Positions 37,327-47,972 of a stretch of 64,000 bases of DNA are shown here, piece by piece. A program made the translations under genes and the position numbers. The notes beneath the pieces were generated by a model. That model made no database searches. It saw only the letters and a program-made list of their open reading frames with translations, and had not been told where the DNA came from. This DNA is from Xenopus tropicalis (taxonomy: Eukaryota > Chordata > Amphibia > Anura > Pipidae): contig NC_030678.2 of assembly GCF_000004195.4 (NCBI RefSeq), forward strand, positions 91,884,404 to 91,948,403, read 5' to 3'. The number at the start of each line of letters is the position of its first letter. Positions within the stretch are counted from its first letter, which is position 1.

Positions 37327-38010
37327 GTCCAAGAATTTGAAGAGATGCCAGCAGTAACTTTCTACGGTTTAACTCCTTCTGCCACGTTGGAAAACCATCC
37401 CCAAGGGCTTGTTATTGCCTTCCTTGATAAGGGCATCTACAATAGACCTCTGTACAAAAATGTAAGATTTTAGAAGCAGTTACAAAACAAAGTGGTGCAA
37501 AGATACCGCTATTTAGCTTTGTTATATCTAGAATAAGTTAAATGTGTTTGCTCTTTAAACTTTTATCTAACTCACATGCCCTGAAATGTCACAGGAAAAC
37601 TTTGTCTTCGCAAAAAGAAACGCGCCACTTCTTTTCCATCATGTTCTCGTTAACTGTCTGGAACAAATATTAAATCTGCAGCATCAAATTCGATTTGCTG
37701 TCTGGATTTAGAGTTTGAATTTGTTAATTTGACAGATCGTTGTAAAGGGCAGAGAAACAAAAAAAAAAAATACAATTTTTACCCCAACCCATGTTAAGAG
37801 TTACCTGTCAGAAATAGTTAGAAGCCTGCTCTTTTTCTCCTAGAGCATGACCCTTCATCTGTCAGTTTAAAAAAAGTTTAACCCTGTATCGCAGTACAAA
37901 ATATGCATCTTTAGGACTATAAAGCTCTGCTAGGAGCATGTCAGACTGCAAGAAATAAAAGTTTTTCATCTTATAACATATTGATACGTATATTCTTATC
38001 ATATATGCCA

Positions 38011-38269
38011 GTACACATATAGGACTTGTTATCCAGAATGCTCAGAACCCGGGTATTTCCTGGACAAGGGGCTTTTTCTGTCATTTGGTCATTTTCAATA
38101 CTCTACATAGAAATTATTTAATCATGTAAAATTGTTTACTGTTTTTATTATTACAAAGAAAATTCAAGTATGTGTTGACATTTTGAATTATTTGATTAAA
38201 AAATGAGATGACCTTCCTGTCTAGCTTTCTAGATAATGGGTTTCCAGAGAACGGGTCCTGTACCTGTAC
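38011..38269. mobile_element. MITE of the GTACAGGTAT family, shortened copy
   Basis: It starts GTACACATATAGGACTTG, with TTATCCAGAATGCTCAGAAC, and ends GGGTCCTGTACCTGTAC. It is internally deleted compared with 13861-14194. Confidence 0.7.
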
Positions 38270-38432
38270 CCAAAAACATGTCTCCATGATGTTTAGTATG
38301 ACTCTCAATTATTAACTGGATAGTGTGGCTGTTGCAATAGAAATACAAGCTGACATGCCTTACTGGTCCTAAACAAGTTTTATGAGATTGGTATAATTTT
38401 GCTCCCTTCAGAAAAAAAGTTAAGAATTGCTG

Positions 38433-38433
38433 T

Positions 38434-38463
<30 letters not shown>
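38433..38463 (+). repeat. T11-G20 homopolymer junction
   Basis: Eleven T are followed directly by twenty G at 38444-38463. A G20 run can form G-quadruplex structures and is prone to length change and to assembly or sequencing error, so the exact length is uncertain. It lies in intron 16 of brip1, about 1.5 kb before exon 17. Confidence 0.9.
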
Positions 38464-38465
<2 letters not shown>

Positions 38466-39951
38466 TAAATGTCTATGCCTGTTTTACCATTTGTCCAGGC
38501 TTGGAACGTTTAATAATGAGCTTTGACCTGCAATGCTGTGCAACCATGGGTTTGTAAGTGTAAAGATAGATAGATATAGGCACACACACCAATCATAGGT
38601 GTCATGCATTATAGGGCTAATTTAATAACATACAAATCATGTTTCAATATATTTCTATGTATTGTGAGTTTTTTTTGCAGCAAAAATAGCAAATTCAAGA
38701 TTCCAAAATTGGAATGTTAGATTTATAGATTTAGCTAAAAAGTGCTAAACACTCGTAAGTCAGTGGGAGTAGTACTGGCAAAATTCAAGTTATTGAGATT
38801 TGGCAGGTTCGTTGAATATGATGGATAGAAAATGATTTTGCTATGTACAAGATTTTTTTTACATTTTTATGCGATCAAGTCTTTGAGAGTTGAGTTTTTA
38901 AAGAAATAAGTGCAGTCAGCCATAGGTATAAGAAATCAAAAACTTGAAATTCATATTTTAATAAATTAGTCTCTCTCTCTCTCTCGTGGCTGTGCCCAGT
39001 TGTTACTGAACCTGACTGGGCTGTTTTTGTGTGTATGGCAATATACATACTGGAGAGCATTGGATCCAACATCCATGTCAGACTTTAGCTCAACCCTCAC
39101 TTCTTTCAACCATCAGTTGGTTGTGACATAATCTTTAAAAGGTTAAAAAAATTGAAAGGGTAGTTAATTCAGGCCCTAAAACCCATAGCAAACAATCAGA
39201 TGTACACGCAACTTGCTGTTGTAGAACTAGTTGTAGTTACTAGTTGTAGAATTATCAAAATGTTAGTAAAAACTTTTTTAAAGTGGCTGTAAATAGCCGT
39301 GTACGCCATAAATAGTAGGTGACCCTAAAAACACCCATCTTTAGACAATAAGCTTCATGTTCGTCATTTCATTTCTCCCTTACTGTGTGCTTGAATGAGT
39401 TATTTCCCTCACATAAGCTTAGTGACATCTTTTGAAGTGCAATAAAAGGGGGAAAATGAATTCTGTATGTTATATGACCTAGTTCTCACAAACCCAATTA
39501 AAAATGTCACAGGCTAAGAAACTAAACCGCAGTGCCAACGTGCCAGATTGAATAGTGCAAAATCTTTCCTTTAGATCTTCTGAGTGCTAATATAAAGTAC
39601 ATTACCATGATGTTAAGTCTGCTTAGCCATTCCAAATAATATGAGTAACAGACATAGCATTTTATTAATATTACGTTCTTTGCAGCTAGGAAACATGCCA
39701 ATATAAGCAAGCAACTGTTACAGGATTTTTACTGAAGTTTTTGTTGGTCACTTAACCCCCTCCCCTTATTAGGTGTCCGTAAGTTAATGCAGAGCCCTGC
39801 TTGGATTGTAGCTTTTACCAGTAACAACAGCTTTAATCCCATGCTCCTTTCTTGTGTAATATGACATCTACATAAAGATATCAATGCCTGCACACTGTCA
39901 TTTTTACACTGATAGATTTTGTTATAGTTTGATATCCTTTTTCCATTTTAG

Positions 39952-40064
39952 GTTGAGCTAAAGCGAAAGTATAATGATCAACATGCAAAAAGCCGGGGGC
40001 TTTTACCAGGCAGTCAGTGGTATGAAATTCAAGCATACAGAGCTCTGAACCAAGCCTTGGGGAG
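39952..40064 (+). CDS. brip1: brip1 exon 17 (domain 2, start of motif VI)
   Basis: The exon lies between CCATTTTAG and GTAAGAT and is 113 nt long, phase 0 in and phase 2 out, as in human exon 17. It reads [20 protein letters not shown] then [18 protein letters not shown], with the last Arg split across the intron. QALGR opens motif VI, whose arginine finger completes the ATP site. The codon matching human Arg798, where a recurrent Fanconi stop mutation arises from CGA, is also CGA here (39964-39966). Confidence 0.97.
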
Positions 40065-40597
40065 GTAAGATCTCCTTTAAAGAAACAGCTATGAATGATG
40101 TCTGTGAGAATGTAATGTCGTTATTAACCTAGTTTTCAATATCCTACTTGTTTCTCATCATATTGTGATGATGATAGGTTATACTTGGGGAAACAAACTG
40201 AAACCTAGGGTACATATACAAGTTAATATACTGGAAGTGGTCAGTGTAGATAAAGTTTCTTTACATAAGCTCAAAGTAATTTCTGTTTTGTAATTAGTCC
40301 AGATTTATTAACATGAGTATAGGGCAATTCATATCAGTAACATATTTAATTTTAGGAACAAAACATTGTTGTGGAATTTGGTGTTTTATAATTGTTTATG
40401 TAGATATATTTTTATTTTTTCACTATTTAATTATAGTATAATGTAGATACATTTAGGTTAATATTTCGTTATTCATCTATTCAGTTTGTATTTTGAGCTG
40501 GCATCTGGTATTAGGGCCTAGCTGACCCCAGTAACCTGAAAAGGAGTAATACAATAATACAACTAAATAATATAGATAAAAATGTAGCCTTACAATT

Positions 40598-40818
40598 TAT
40601 TTAAAGTATTAAATAAACCCAATTAGATTGTTTTCCCTCCAATAATGATTAATTATATCTTAGTTGAGATCAAGTACAAGACACTGTTTCATTATTACAG
40701 AGAAAAAGGAAATATGTTTTAACATTTTGATTAAAATGTTGTTTATGGGAGATGGCCTTCCTGTAATTTGAAGCTTCCTGGATAACAGGTTTCCAAATAA
40801 CGGATTCCATACCTGTAA
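40598..40818. mobile_element. MITE of the GTACAGGTAT family, partial
   Basis: AGTATTAAATAAACCCAATT, TTGAGATCAAGTACAAG and the right end GGATTCCATACCTGTAA are present; the left third is missing. Confidence 0.65.
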
Positions 40819-41684
40819 TAGATTCCATATGTTTATTACTAGGGAATGTATATACTCTCTGAATTATTGATCTGTGTGCAGTTGCAACATATAGCGTGTG
40901 TGTATATATATTTCTTTTTTTACATTGATATATTGTATTTGCTTGGCTGGAAGCACTTGCACAGTCCAAGAAAAAAATCCAACTTTGTTTTCTTTACTAT
41001 AATTTGCCCTCTCGCATAAAACATCACATAAAGGCCATGCACAGGAAAGGAAAGTCCATGCAGACAAGTGACCTTTTACATGCAGATCTCCATCACCAAT
41101 ATATGATATATGCTGACAGTGACTGAGAGTGGTCACATTTTGAAAGGCAATGGTATACTGCAGACATTTAATGCAATGGAAACAGAAAAGGCTTAAATCC
41201 GCCACTATCCTGTGATGACAGTAAAGTTGAGCCATTCAGAAACACATACTTTCTCTACTTTGTTTTTTTGGAAGCAACCATTATGATTTCTTCTGTCAGC
41301 CACACCCTGCCTCCCTATTACTCTAAACACAAAGATATACCAAATAAAGAGCCAGCTCCAATACAAACAGCGCCAGTTCATTTACATATCACTTTACATA
41401 GATTGTTCAACAAGTACACCTGCCCCTGCCACAGAGCAGCTTACTGTCCATATTACATTCACTTGCAGTTAAATTTGCAAATAACTTGAAAACCAATGAT
41501 TTAATGAATGTAAATTGGAGTTGCTTAGAATTGCTGGTGCTTTAATTATGTAAATTTTTATTTTTGGATTGAATTGATAGCTCATGATTGCAAAGGTAAA
41601 TCTGTCCCACTACTGCCATTAATATGACTGCTTTGGCATAAAAAAAATTTATACCCACCCACTATTAGGTATCTGGCAGGGGGT

Positions 41685-41800
41685 CCTTCCTCCTACTGTA
41701 TGTAGAGTCTTTGTAACTGTTTATACTGTCTCTCCCCATCCCTATTATTAACAAACTGTAAAACTGTGTAGCACTGGGTTTACATATAGCTCCATATAAA
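41685..41800 (+). repeat. L2-type LINE 3' tail, decayed
   Basis: GGGGGTCCTTCCTCCTACTG, GTAAAACTGTGTAGCACTGG and ATATAAATACAGG follow the order of the better preserved tail at 7041-7255. Confidence 0.5.
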
Positions 41801-42326
41801 TACAGGTTCATACACATGTGAAGCAGGCCCTATATTTGCTTTTGACACTTCATTTATTTCAGTGGTATAAGGGTGTTCCATGTGTGCCAGATGCACATAT
41901 AAAGCCTCGTTAACTAAAATGGCACACAGTGGCATTTTTGGTGACAAATCGTACCCATCGACCCACAACGTGGTATTTTCTTCTTAGAATTTCAGCGCGA
42001 TTGCTAGCGCAGCATTTGAAACTTGGGTGTGATGCACCATTGGGGATACAACATAATATCCATTGGCAATTGCTGACAAGTTGCAATGGACACAACATCC
42101 CTTCTATTTGTGTTAGAGCAGCATTTCTCCCAGTGCCTGACATGAATAATGGCATTACTGTCCATTTCACTTGGTTTTAAGTCAGTCTTACCTATTGACA
42201 CAATTCACTAACTGAACCCTGGAACTACCAATACCTCTTGGCTTACTGGCATTTTAATCATGTGAATATTGGAGTCCATATTTTACTATAGACTTTGAAG
42301 TAAACAATTACAACTCTCCTTTGCAG

Positions 42327-42406
42327 GTGTATTCGCCATAAGAATGACTGGGGTGCCTTAATTCTGGTTGATGATCGTTTCCGCAGCAATCCTAAATACA
42401 TCACTG
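42327..42406 (+). CDS. brip1: brip1 exon 18 (motif VI)
   Basis: The exon lies between TTTGCAG and GTAGGG and is 80 nt long, three fewer than the human exon. Joined to exon 17 it completes [20 protein letters not shown] and then reads [23 protein letters not shown] is the full motif VI, with conserved Arg residues for ATP hydrolysis. The missing codon removes one residue of the NPSRY segment in human (NPKY here). The donor GTAGGG is weaker than consensus. Confidence 0.96.
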
Positions 42407-42872
42407 GTAGGGCAAAATTGTGCATTGTATTTTCCACTTGTTAAACAAGACAACAGGGCAGGGGGGATCAGAATCATAAAATTGATAGGGAATGGGGGGT
42501 AGGTGGTATGAGTGTAAGTATAAAAATAGGCATTCAGATACATTTCCCCAATAAGCAAAACAGCTCTAACTGCATTTGATGTCATTTAAATGATTAAATA
42601 TCTTCTGACTGTCATTTTGTACTCATACCAAATATTATTTAATATGTTTATTAGGATTTGGTTTAAACTTTCTATTTATCATCCTGTAAAGGGAGATAAT
42701 TGTATGGAGACTAAATATACATAGTGACAATAGTATTCTATCATTCCAGCACAACTGAATCTATATCTATGCAGGTTATGCTAAATTTTAGGTTCCAGAC
42801 AAAATACTATATGTCTCGAAGCAGAACATGTTGCTCGCATGTGCATTTATGTCGCTTTTTATATATATGTGT

Positions 42873-42904
<32 letters not shown>

Positions 42905-43984
42905 CATGGTCTGACGTGCAGTTTTGAATCCAAAACTGTCCCACAGTATTGAGAAGCCGTTACAGCTAATTATATGCATTCAGCTGGTTATTAGATATTT
43001 GTCTCACCTATTGCTTGGGTGGGGTTCTTTAAAAATGAATTCACTTGATTCCCACTTTACCATCCCCAGCCACACCCCAAAAAAGTAGTAAAAATTGAAC
43101 CTCAAAAGCCTTTTGTCATTAAAAAGCAAGAGATCCTATTGTAAGGTTAAGTTGCAAAGGAAGAGTTGTTTAATTGGAACTGAACTGGAAAGGGAACTGC
43201 TATGGCCAAAGCCTCTCTTGCTGACAATATCTGGCTGAATGTTACTAAAAACCAGCAATATGATTATAGTAGGAGAATCATTTTAAAAATATCAAAGACA
43301 GACTTTTTTCTAGTAATCATCTTTATTGTTACTAGTTATATAGGAGGCATTTCTTGGATGTTTAAAAAGCATACATCAGTATCTGAAACCTTATTGGCAA
43401 ACAAATTGCTTCCCTTAAGCGCAAAATGCTTTTAGCTGTGAGGCGGGTAGCAAGAAAAATGAAAAAGAATCTGAACCAAAGCTGTCGTTTGCTTTAGACG
43501 TCAGCAGGGGGAGCTCAAGTTCCACCGTGAGTAAAGAAATGCAGTAACTTGGACATGGATAGAGCTACAGTAGCCTTTCTCACAGCGGTATATTTGTCTT
43601 GTACCCTGTTACAGAAGAAGCACACACTGTTATATGGATATAGCAATTGGTATAAGTATTTGTGCAGTGCTACAAACGGTCTTGCTGAAGACTTATTCAT
43701 ATTGTAAATAATTACATAAATTTGGTTTTGGTTAACTAAGCACCTGTAATGACCTGTTATCCCCCCCCACACACTTGTGTCAGTGCTTGTAGTGCTTGAT
43801 AGATATTTAGATATAGATATAGAGAGAGAATGAGGCGACAGACATAGAGATTTTTTTTCATGATTATATTTTTGTCTTTAATGAAGTGCTTTCATGCAGC
43901 TAAATGTAATTACGGAAGCTGTCTTAAGTTTATGAATCTATCATTTCATTCCTCATTTGCTTAACTGTCTAATGCTTTTAATAG
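42407..43984 (+). other. brip1: brip1 intron 18
   Basis: 1.58 kb, from GTAGGG to TTTTAATAG. It holds a short TA/TG microsatellite at 42859-42900 and otherwise nothing I recognise. 43440-43520 (GTCGTTTGCTTTAGACGTCA) is richer in GC than the rest. Confidence 0.75.
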
Positions 43985-44317
43985 GGTTATCCAAATGGGT
44001 GCGGCAGCTTGTACAGCACCACTCTACCTTTAATGGAGCACTTGAGTCATTAAATGAATTCTCAAAAAATCAGCAGCAGAGAATGCAAATATCCAGTACA
44101 ACCTGCGATGAGGAACCTTCCCTGGGAGCACCGTCGTCTTCCAAGAATACCTCTCCGACATCTTCATTGTTGGAATTCACAGTTCATCCTACACAAAGTG
44201 TCAGTGAATTCACACAACCAACTTTTTCCACTCAGAGTTCAACATTACCTCCGGAGATTGCAATTCCTTTAAGTCCAATCCCAGCATCTCTTGTTGGTAC
44301 TGCTCCCAGATATAATA
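43985..44317 (+). CDS. brip1: brip1 exon 19 (end of helicase, start of tail)
   Basis: The exon lies between AATAG and GTAAGTA and is 333 nt long against 330 in human, phase 1 at both ends. It begins [32 protein letters not shown], the last conserved part of the folded domain. It continues into a Ser/Thr/Pro-rich, disordered stretch ([20 protein letters not shown], then [15 protein letters not shown]) with little similarity to mammals. The tail of FANCJ carries protein-interaction motifs regulated by phosphorylation; the SP and TP sites here could be targets, but none is identified. Confidence 0.95.
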
Positions 44318-44390
44318 GTAAGTATACTGTGTTAGATGCTTATTGTGAAACTGAAATGGAGGCACATGTATTTTCATCAATATTTGGAAG

Positions 44391-44953
44391 TTAAAGGGGA
44401 ACTCTGGCTTCCAAGCCAAAATTTGATTAAGAGCCCGGCACAACACAGACACCCCTTGTATACCTTTCACTATAATCTGTTCTTCAAATGTATGAATAAA
44501 TACTATTTTTATATGCTGAAATCCAGCTGCAAAAACAGATCTTCTCTTCTTGCATCAATTGAAATCCTGGCAAGGGAGGAGGGACTAAATCATTGATGTT
44601 ACAAATTGTAACTAGGTCTCCACAGCTTACAGACAGCATGCAGAAATGACATAACTCACAATGCATTGCACTTCAATGTTCTGTACTGACATCACATGTG
44701 CAGGGAATTGTGGGATTTGGAGGATGCAGGTTGAGGTTGAGGACAGTCAACTACTGTTACATTGATTTTTTTGAGTCTCAAAGCCAGATCAGTAGGGGAA
44801 CAGGGGCTTAGGTAACTGTTCAAAACCATATTATTACATTAAAAAAGGCTGAAAAGGCTGCATATTTTTAATTTTGGTATATTGCAAAGTTGCTTGAAAT
44901 AATGTCTACTTTTCAAAAAGCTTAAGTTATGTTTGGGTGAAATTCCCCTTTAA
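44391..44953. mobile_element. T2-type MITE, about 560 bp
   Basis: TTAAAGGGGAACTCTGGCTT at the left and GGGTGAAATTCCCCTTTAA at the right, each with TTAA. Internal blocks include CAGCTTACAGACAGCATGCA, CACAATGCATTGCAC and GGGAATTGTGGGATTTGG. Internally deleted or truncated relatives are at 51722-51963 and 60690-60981. Confidence 0.87.
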
Positions 44954-45166
44954 GCTGATATAGCAAGTGCCGCTATTCATTGTGACAGTGTGGCCAATGC
45001 ATCATGTTCAAATTACTTTGTCAATCCATAAAAAAAGCATCTTGTAGTGTCGCTATCATTAATAACACTGTGAGTTATGAATGAGGATTTATTTTTAAAC
45101 TGGCTTTGCAGTAAATTTAAATGGCATTGGCACCTCAATCCATTATGCAAAACATAATATTATTAA

Positions 45167-45245
45167 TAAACAGTTCTTATTATTTATATAGTGCCAACAT
45201 ATTATGCAGTAATTTGTCCATCATACTAAGCCCTAGTAGAGTAAT
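45167..45245 (-). repeat. L2-type LINE tail fragment
   Basis: TTATTATTTATATAGTGCCA and ACATATTATGCAG are the complement of the usual CTGCRTAATATGTTGGCRC end, followed by tail AAT units. Confidence 0.5.
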
Positions 45246-45285
45246 ATGTCCAAACTGCCCCTCTGCATTATAACAAAGGCAGTGA

Positions 45286-45286
<1 letters not shown>

Positions 45287-45325
<39 letters not shown>
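45287..45325. repeat. (TA)n microsatellite
   Basis: Uninterrupted TA dinucleotides, about 19 units, followed by a less regular AT stretch. Confidence 0.95.
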
Positions 45326-45334
<9 letters not shown>

Positions 45335-45522
45335 ATATTATTGCCTAAAGCTAATGGCAGATCAGGTGGCTTGGCTTTATAAGCCTTTCACTGCCTGTTA
45401 AGACATCATTTGACTGTCACCTCTTGTGGGCATTTTTATGTTATTAGAGTGGATGACTGCACAGGTTTTTTAGCCAGTCACATGTGACACTAGCCTTAAT
45501 TAGAATTGTATATTTTAAATAA

Positions 45523-45873
45523 GTACAGGTATGGGATCCATTATCCAGAAATCTCAGAATTACAGAAAAAGCCACTTTAATCAAATAATTCATAATTACA
45601 GTAAGGAAACAGTAACTTCTACTTGGAGCCAGCTAAGATGTAATTAAATGGAATTCAGATTTTTAAACATTTTCTTTTTCTCTGTAATACTAAACCGTAC
45701 CTTATAGAAAGATATTATTATTCCATATTGGAGGTAAAACAATCCCATTAGGTTTAATTCATGTTTAAATATTTTTTTAGTAGATTTAATGTGTGGAATT
45801 CCAAATTATGGAAAGACCCCTTCTCTGGAAAACTCCACGTCCCGAGCATTCTGGATAACTGGTCCCTTACTTG
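45523..45873. mobile_element. MITE of the GTACAGGTAT family, full length
   Basis: GTACAGGTATGGGATCC at the left. TTATCCAGAAATC, ATTCCAAATTATGG and GACCCCTTCTCTGGAAAACT follow, and the right end ATAACTGGTCCCTTACTTG is decayed. Confidence 0.75.
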
Positions 45874-46467
45874 GAACTGTTTTATCTAACATACATTCTG
45901 AGTTTCATTGTATTAAATTAGTTATGTGTATGAACAAGTCTATGCAATAAAACTGTGCTACAAATGTTGCCCAGGACACAATTGCCACCATTAAAAAAAA
46001 TTATATGATAATTACACTAAAAGCAGCACAGAGTGCCACTCCCTCACCATAAATCACATACTCTTGGTATAGTTTATAGTATTGTTCTTTTATATATCAT
46101 CCATCTGCATCCCTTTTTCAATAACCTAAAATAATAAGCAGTGAGGCCACAGTGGCAACAGATTTCTGCTCATAAAGTCTTTGACATTCCTTGTGCAGTC
46201 GACCAGGTCTAAAAGCTAGAGACATTTCCATGGACAGATGCCCGGAACTGTGTCTGTCACGTTGGGAAGGTTGGCAACTATACGAGAGGTGCACTTCAAA
46301 CAATAATGTATTACTGATCTCCCATGTTTCTTGATATTGTTTCTTATTTAAAAAACAAACAAAATGTAAGCATTTGCAACCGCCATTACTCTTAGTGCAG
46401 GAAGACAGGAAACTGTGCCCATCTGTAATAATTATAAATACTATGATTCTGTATTACTCTACCTTAT

Positions 46468-46634
46468 CTAAGGTTCCGGGTTTCAAGCTGCTGTTTTATT
46501 ATTACAGAAAAAAAGGAATTATGTTTGAAAATTTTGAATTATTTGATTAAACTGGAGTCTATGGGAGGTGACCTTCTCGTAATTCGGAACTTTCTGGATA
46601 ACAGGTTTCCAGATAATGGATCCCATACCTGTAC
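46468..46634. mobile_element. MITE of the GTACAGGTAT family, right half
   Basis: TGTTTTATTATTACAG, AACTGGAGTCTATGGGAGGT and the end ATGGATCCCATACCTGTAC. It ends about 50 bases upstream of the brip1 exon 20 acceptor, in the region where a branch point could lie. Confidence 0.7.
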
Positions 46635-46685
46635 AATAAAAATGTTGATTTAAATCCTTCACTTATGTTTTTTTTTAACCTGCAG

Positions 46686-47455
46686 CAGAAGTTATATCTC
46701 ATCGGAATGAAGAGGAAAGAAGAGAAAGCAGCACATCAGTCAAAACTAACTTAATGAAAACATTTAAGAATTCAAAATTAAATAACTCCAAGCAGAGAAC
46801 ATCATTCTACAATTATTTTACAAGCAAGGCACACACTTCAACCCCACGGCAACCCTCATCCAAAAGACGTGAATCCAACTTAGAGAGCAATGAATGCAAT
46901 GAATTTGTGAGTGGTTATGGTGCCTCAGTAAATTCAGGAATCTTTTTACAAGGGGTTGGTGGAGAAAATAATGTTCCCAGAAAGCAAGATGATTCCCATA
47001 ATGAGAACTGTACAGAAATCATGTGTAATGCTGTGCCCCTGTTCCATAGCACAGCTAGAGAAACACACGCAAGTGTTAGTCCAACACATGTGGAAACCTC
47101 CATTTCTGTATTGCCTGAGGATAACACTGACACTGATATTACAATCCATTGTACCCCAGAATTGTATGATGATGATGGCCAAGAGAATCTTGTGTCTGAT
47201 CATGAGGACGATACATGCAATGAAGAAAAAGAGAACAAAATAGACAGTGGCAGAGCAGAGAAAGACAGGAATGAATGTGCTCCTGACACAAGTGTTTCAA
47301 AAGAGAACCTGCACCACAAAGAGGAATACCTAAATGTCTCAGGCAGTGAAAACATGTTTAATATAGGCAGAATTAGGGGGACAGAGGAAAAGAAGAGAGA
47401 AAACAGACTTTCACGGTCTAGAAATAAAGGGGTGTCTTCGTTTTTTCTAGACTAA
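46686..47455 (+). CDS. brip1: brip1 exon 20 (C-terminal tail, stop codon)
   Basis: This last coding exon follows a polypyrimidine tract and CTGCAGCAG. With the base left by exon 19 it reads TEVISHRNEEERRESS and ends KGVSSFFLD at TAG... more exactly at the TAA of 47453-47455. The 256-residue tail is acidic and Ser/Thr-rich. Two blocks match human FANCJ: SFYNYFTSK (46802-46828; human ends QYFTGK) and TPELYD (47153-47170), the site that in human is phosphorylated at Thr1133 and binds TopBP1 BRCT7/8. No S-P-x-F motif for BRCA1 binding is present where human has Ser990. The ATG at 46754 is internal. Confidence 0.95.
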
Positions 47456-47477
47456 TTAGGAATGTCAAGTCTCTCAA

Positions 47478-47611
47478 AAGGCACTAACTTTGGCCAGGAG
47501 CAGTAACCCATAGTAACCAATCAGCAAGTGGAATTTATTAGTCACCTGTTTAAAAGAAAACATCTTATTTGTTGCTATGGGTTACTGCTACTAAGCAAAC
47601 TTAGTGCCCCT
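47478..47611. mobile_element. Small palindromic MITE in the brip1 3' UTR
   Basis: AGCAGTAACCCATAGTAACC and the facing TGCTATGGGTTACTGCT pair; outside these, AGGCACTAACTTTGG pairs with CAAACTTAGTGCCCC. The transcript would carry a hairpin starting about 23 bases after the stop codon. A relative is at 63085-63212. Confidence 0.8.
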
Positions 47612-47654
47612 TATTATATATCCCCACTTCAATTCTGGTAGCACTATATGTATG

Positions 47655-47658
<4 letters not shown>

Positions 47659-47697
<39 letters not shown>
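47659..47697. repeat. (TA)n microsatellite in 3' UTR
   Basis: About 19 TA units following TATG repeats. Confidence 0.95.
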
Positions 47698-47700
<3 letters not shown>

Positions 47701-47966
47701 GCAAGTTAAAGATCTTATATTATTAAAGATTACATGTAGCTATTATGATACATCTATAAAAAAACCTGTCCTCTTTGATAAGAAACAGTTCTTAAATCAT
47801 GTTTTTCACTATTATATTTGTCAGTGACATTTGTGTTTTGTTTTACAAATGATAGGTTTTTGGGTTTTTTTTCTTTTATAAAGTAGTGCCTGGACTGTGT
47901 TTAATGGCACATCACTCCAAGTTTTTCATATAGCTCTTACTGTAAAACAAGATTTTGTTGACTGTA

Positions 47967-47972
47967 AATAAA
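47967..47972 (+). promoter_or_regulatory. brip1: Poly(A) signal AATAAA of brip1
   Basis: This is the first AATAAA hexamer I see after the stop codon, in GACTGTAAATAAAAAATGG. A T/GT-rich downstream element follows at about 48030-48055 (TGTTTTGTTCTTG). Confidence 0.75.

Larger units (their letters stand above)
23108..39951 (+). other. brip1: brip1 intron 16 (16.8 kb)
   Basis: The intron runs from GTACATT to CCATTTTAG. It holds the MITEs, LINE pieces and the G20 tract listed separately. Between them are long repeat-poor blocks: 24120-25090, 25300-27130, 29400-29850, 30150-31060, 31650-32970, 33390-36900 and 37330-38010. I see no exon in them. 29850-30125 is a GC-rich dispersed repeat with CTATAGAGGAAGCAGA and its inverted copy CTGCTTCCTCTATAG. 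Blocks 25990-26950, 33600-33850 and 35300-36360 look like slowly evolving non-coding DNA. Confidence 0.75.
40065..42326 (+). other. brip1: brip1 intron 17
   Basis: 2.26 kb, from GTAAGAT to CCTTTGCAG. It contains a MITE fragment at 40598-40818 and an L2-type tail at 41685-41800. 41910-42180 is a possible decayed repeat with relatively high GC. No other gene is seen; open frames at 40864-41489 and 41910-42180 look non-coding. Confidence 0.8.
44318..46685 (+). other. brip1: brip1 intron 19
   Basis: 2.37 kb, from GTAAGTA to the tandem acceptor CTGCAGCAG. It is filled with repeats: a T2 MITE starting 74 bases after the exon, an L2 tail fragment, a TA microsatellite and two MITEs, the last ending about 50 bases before the acceptor. 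45880-46460 holds nothing recognised. Confidence 0.85.

Noticed and set aside
41910..42201. Three overlapping open frames on both strands
   Set aside because: They are likely chance frames in a decayed repeat inside intron 17. No conserved motif and no splice-site support.
46754..47455. Stand-alone 233-residue protein
   Set aside because: It is the in-frame end of brip1 exon 20; coding sequence continues upstream of this ATG to the acceptor at 46685.
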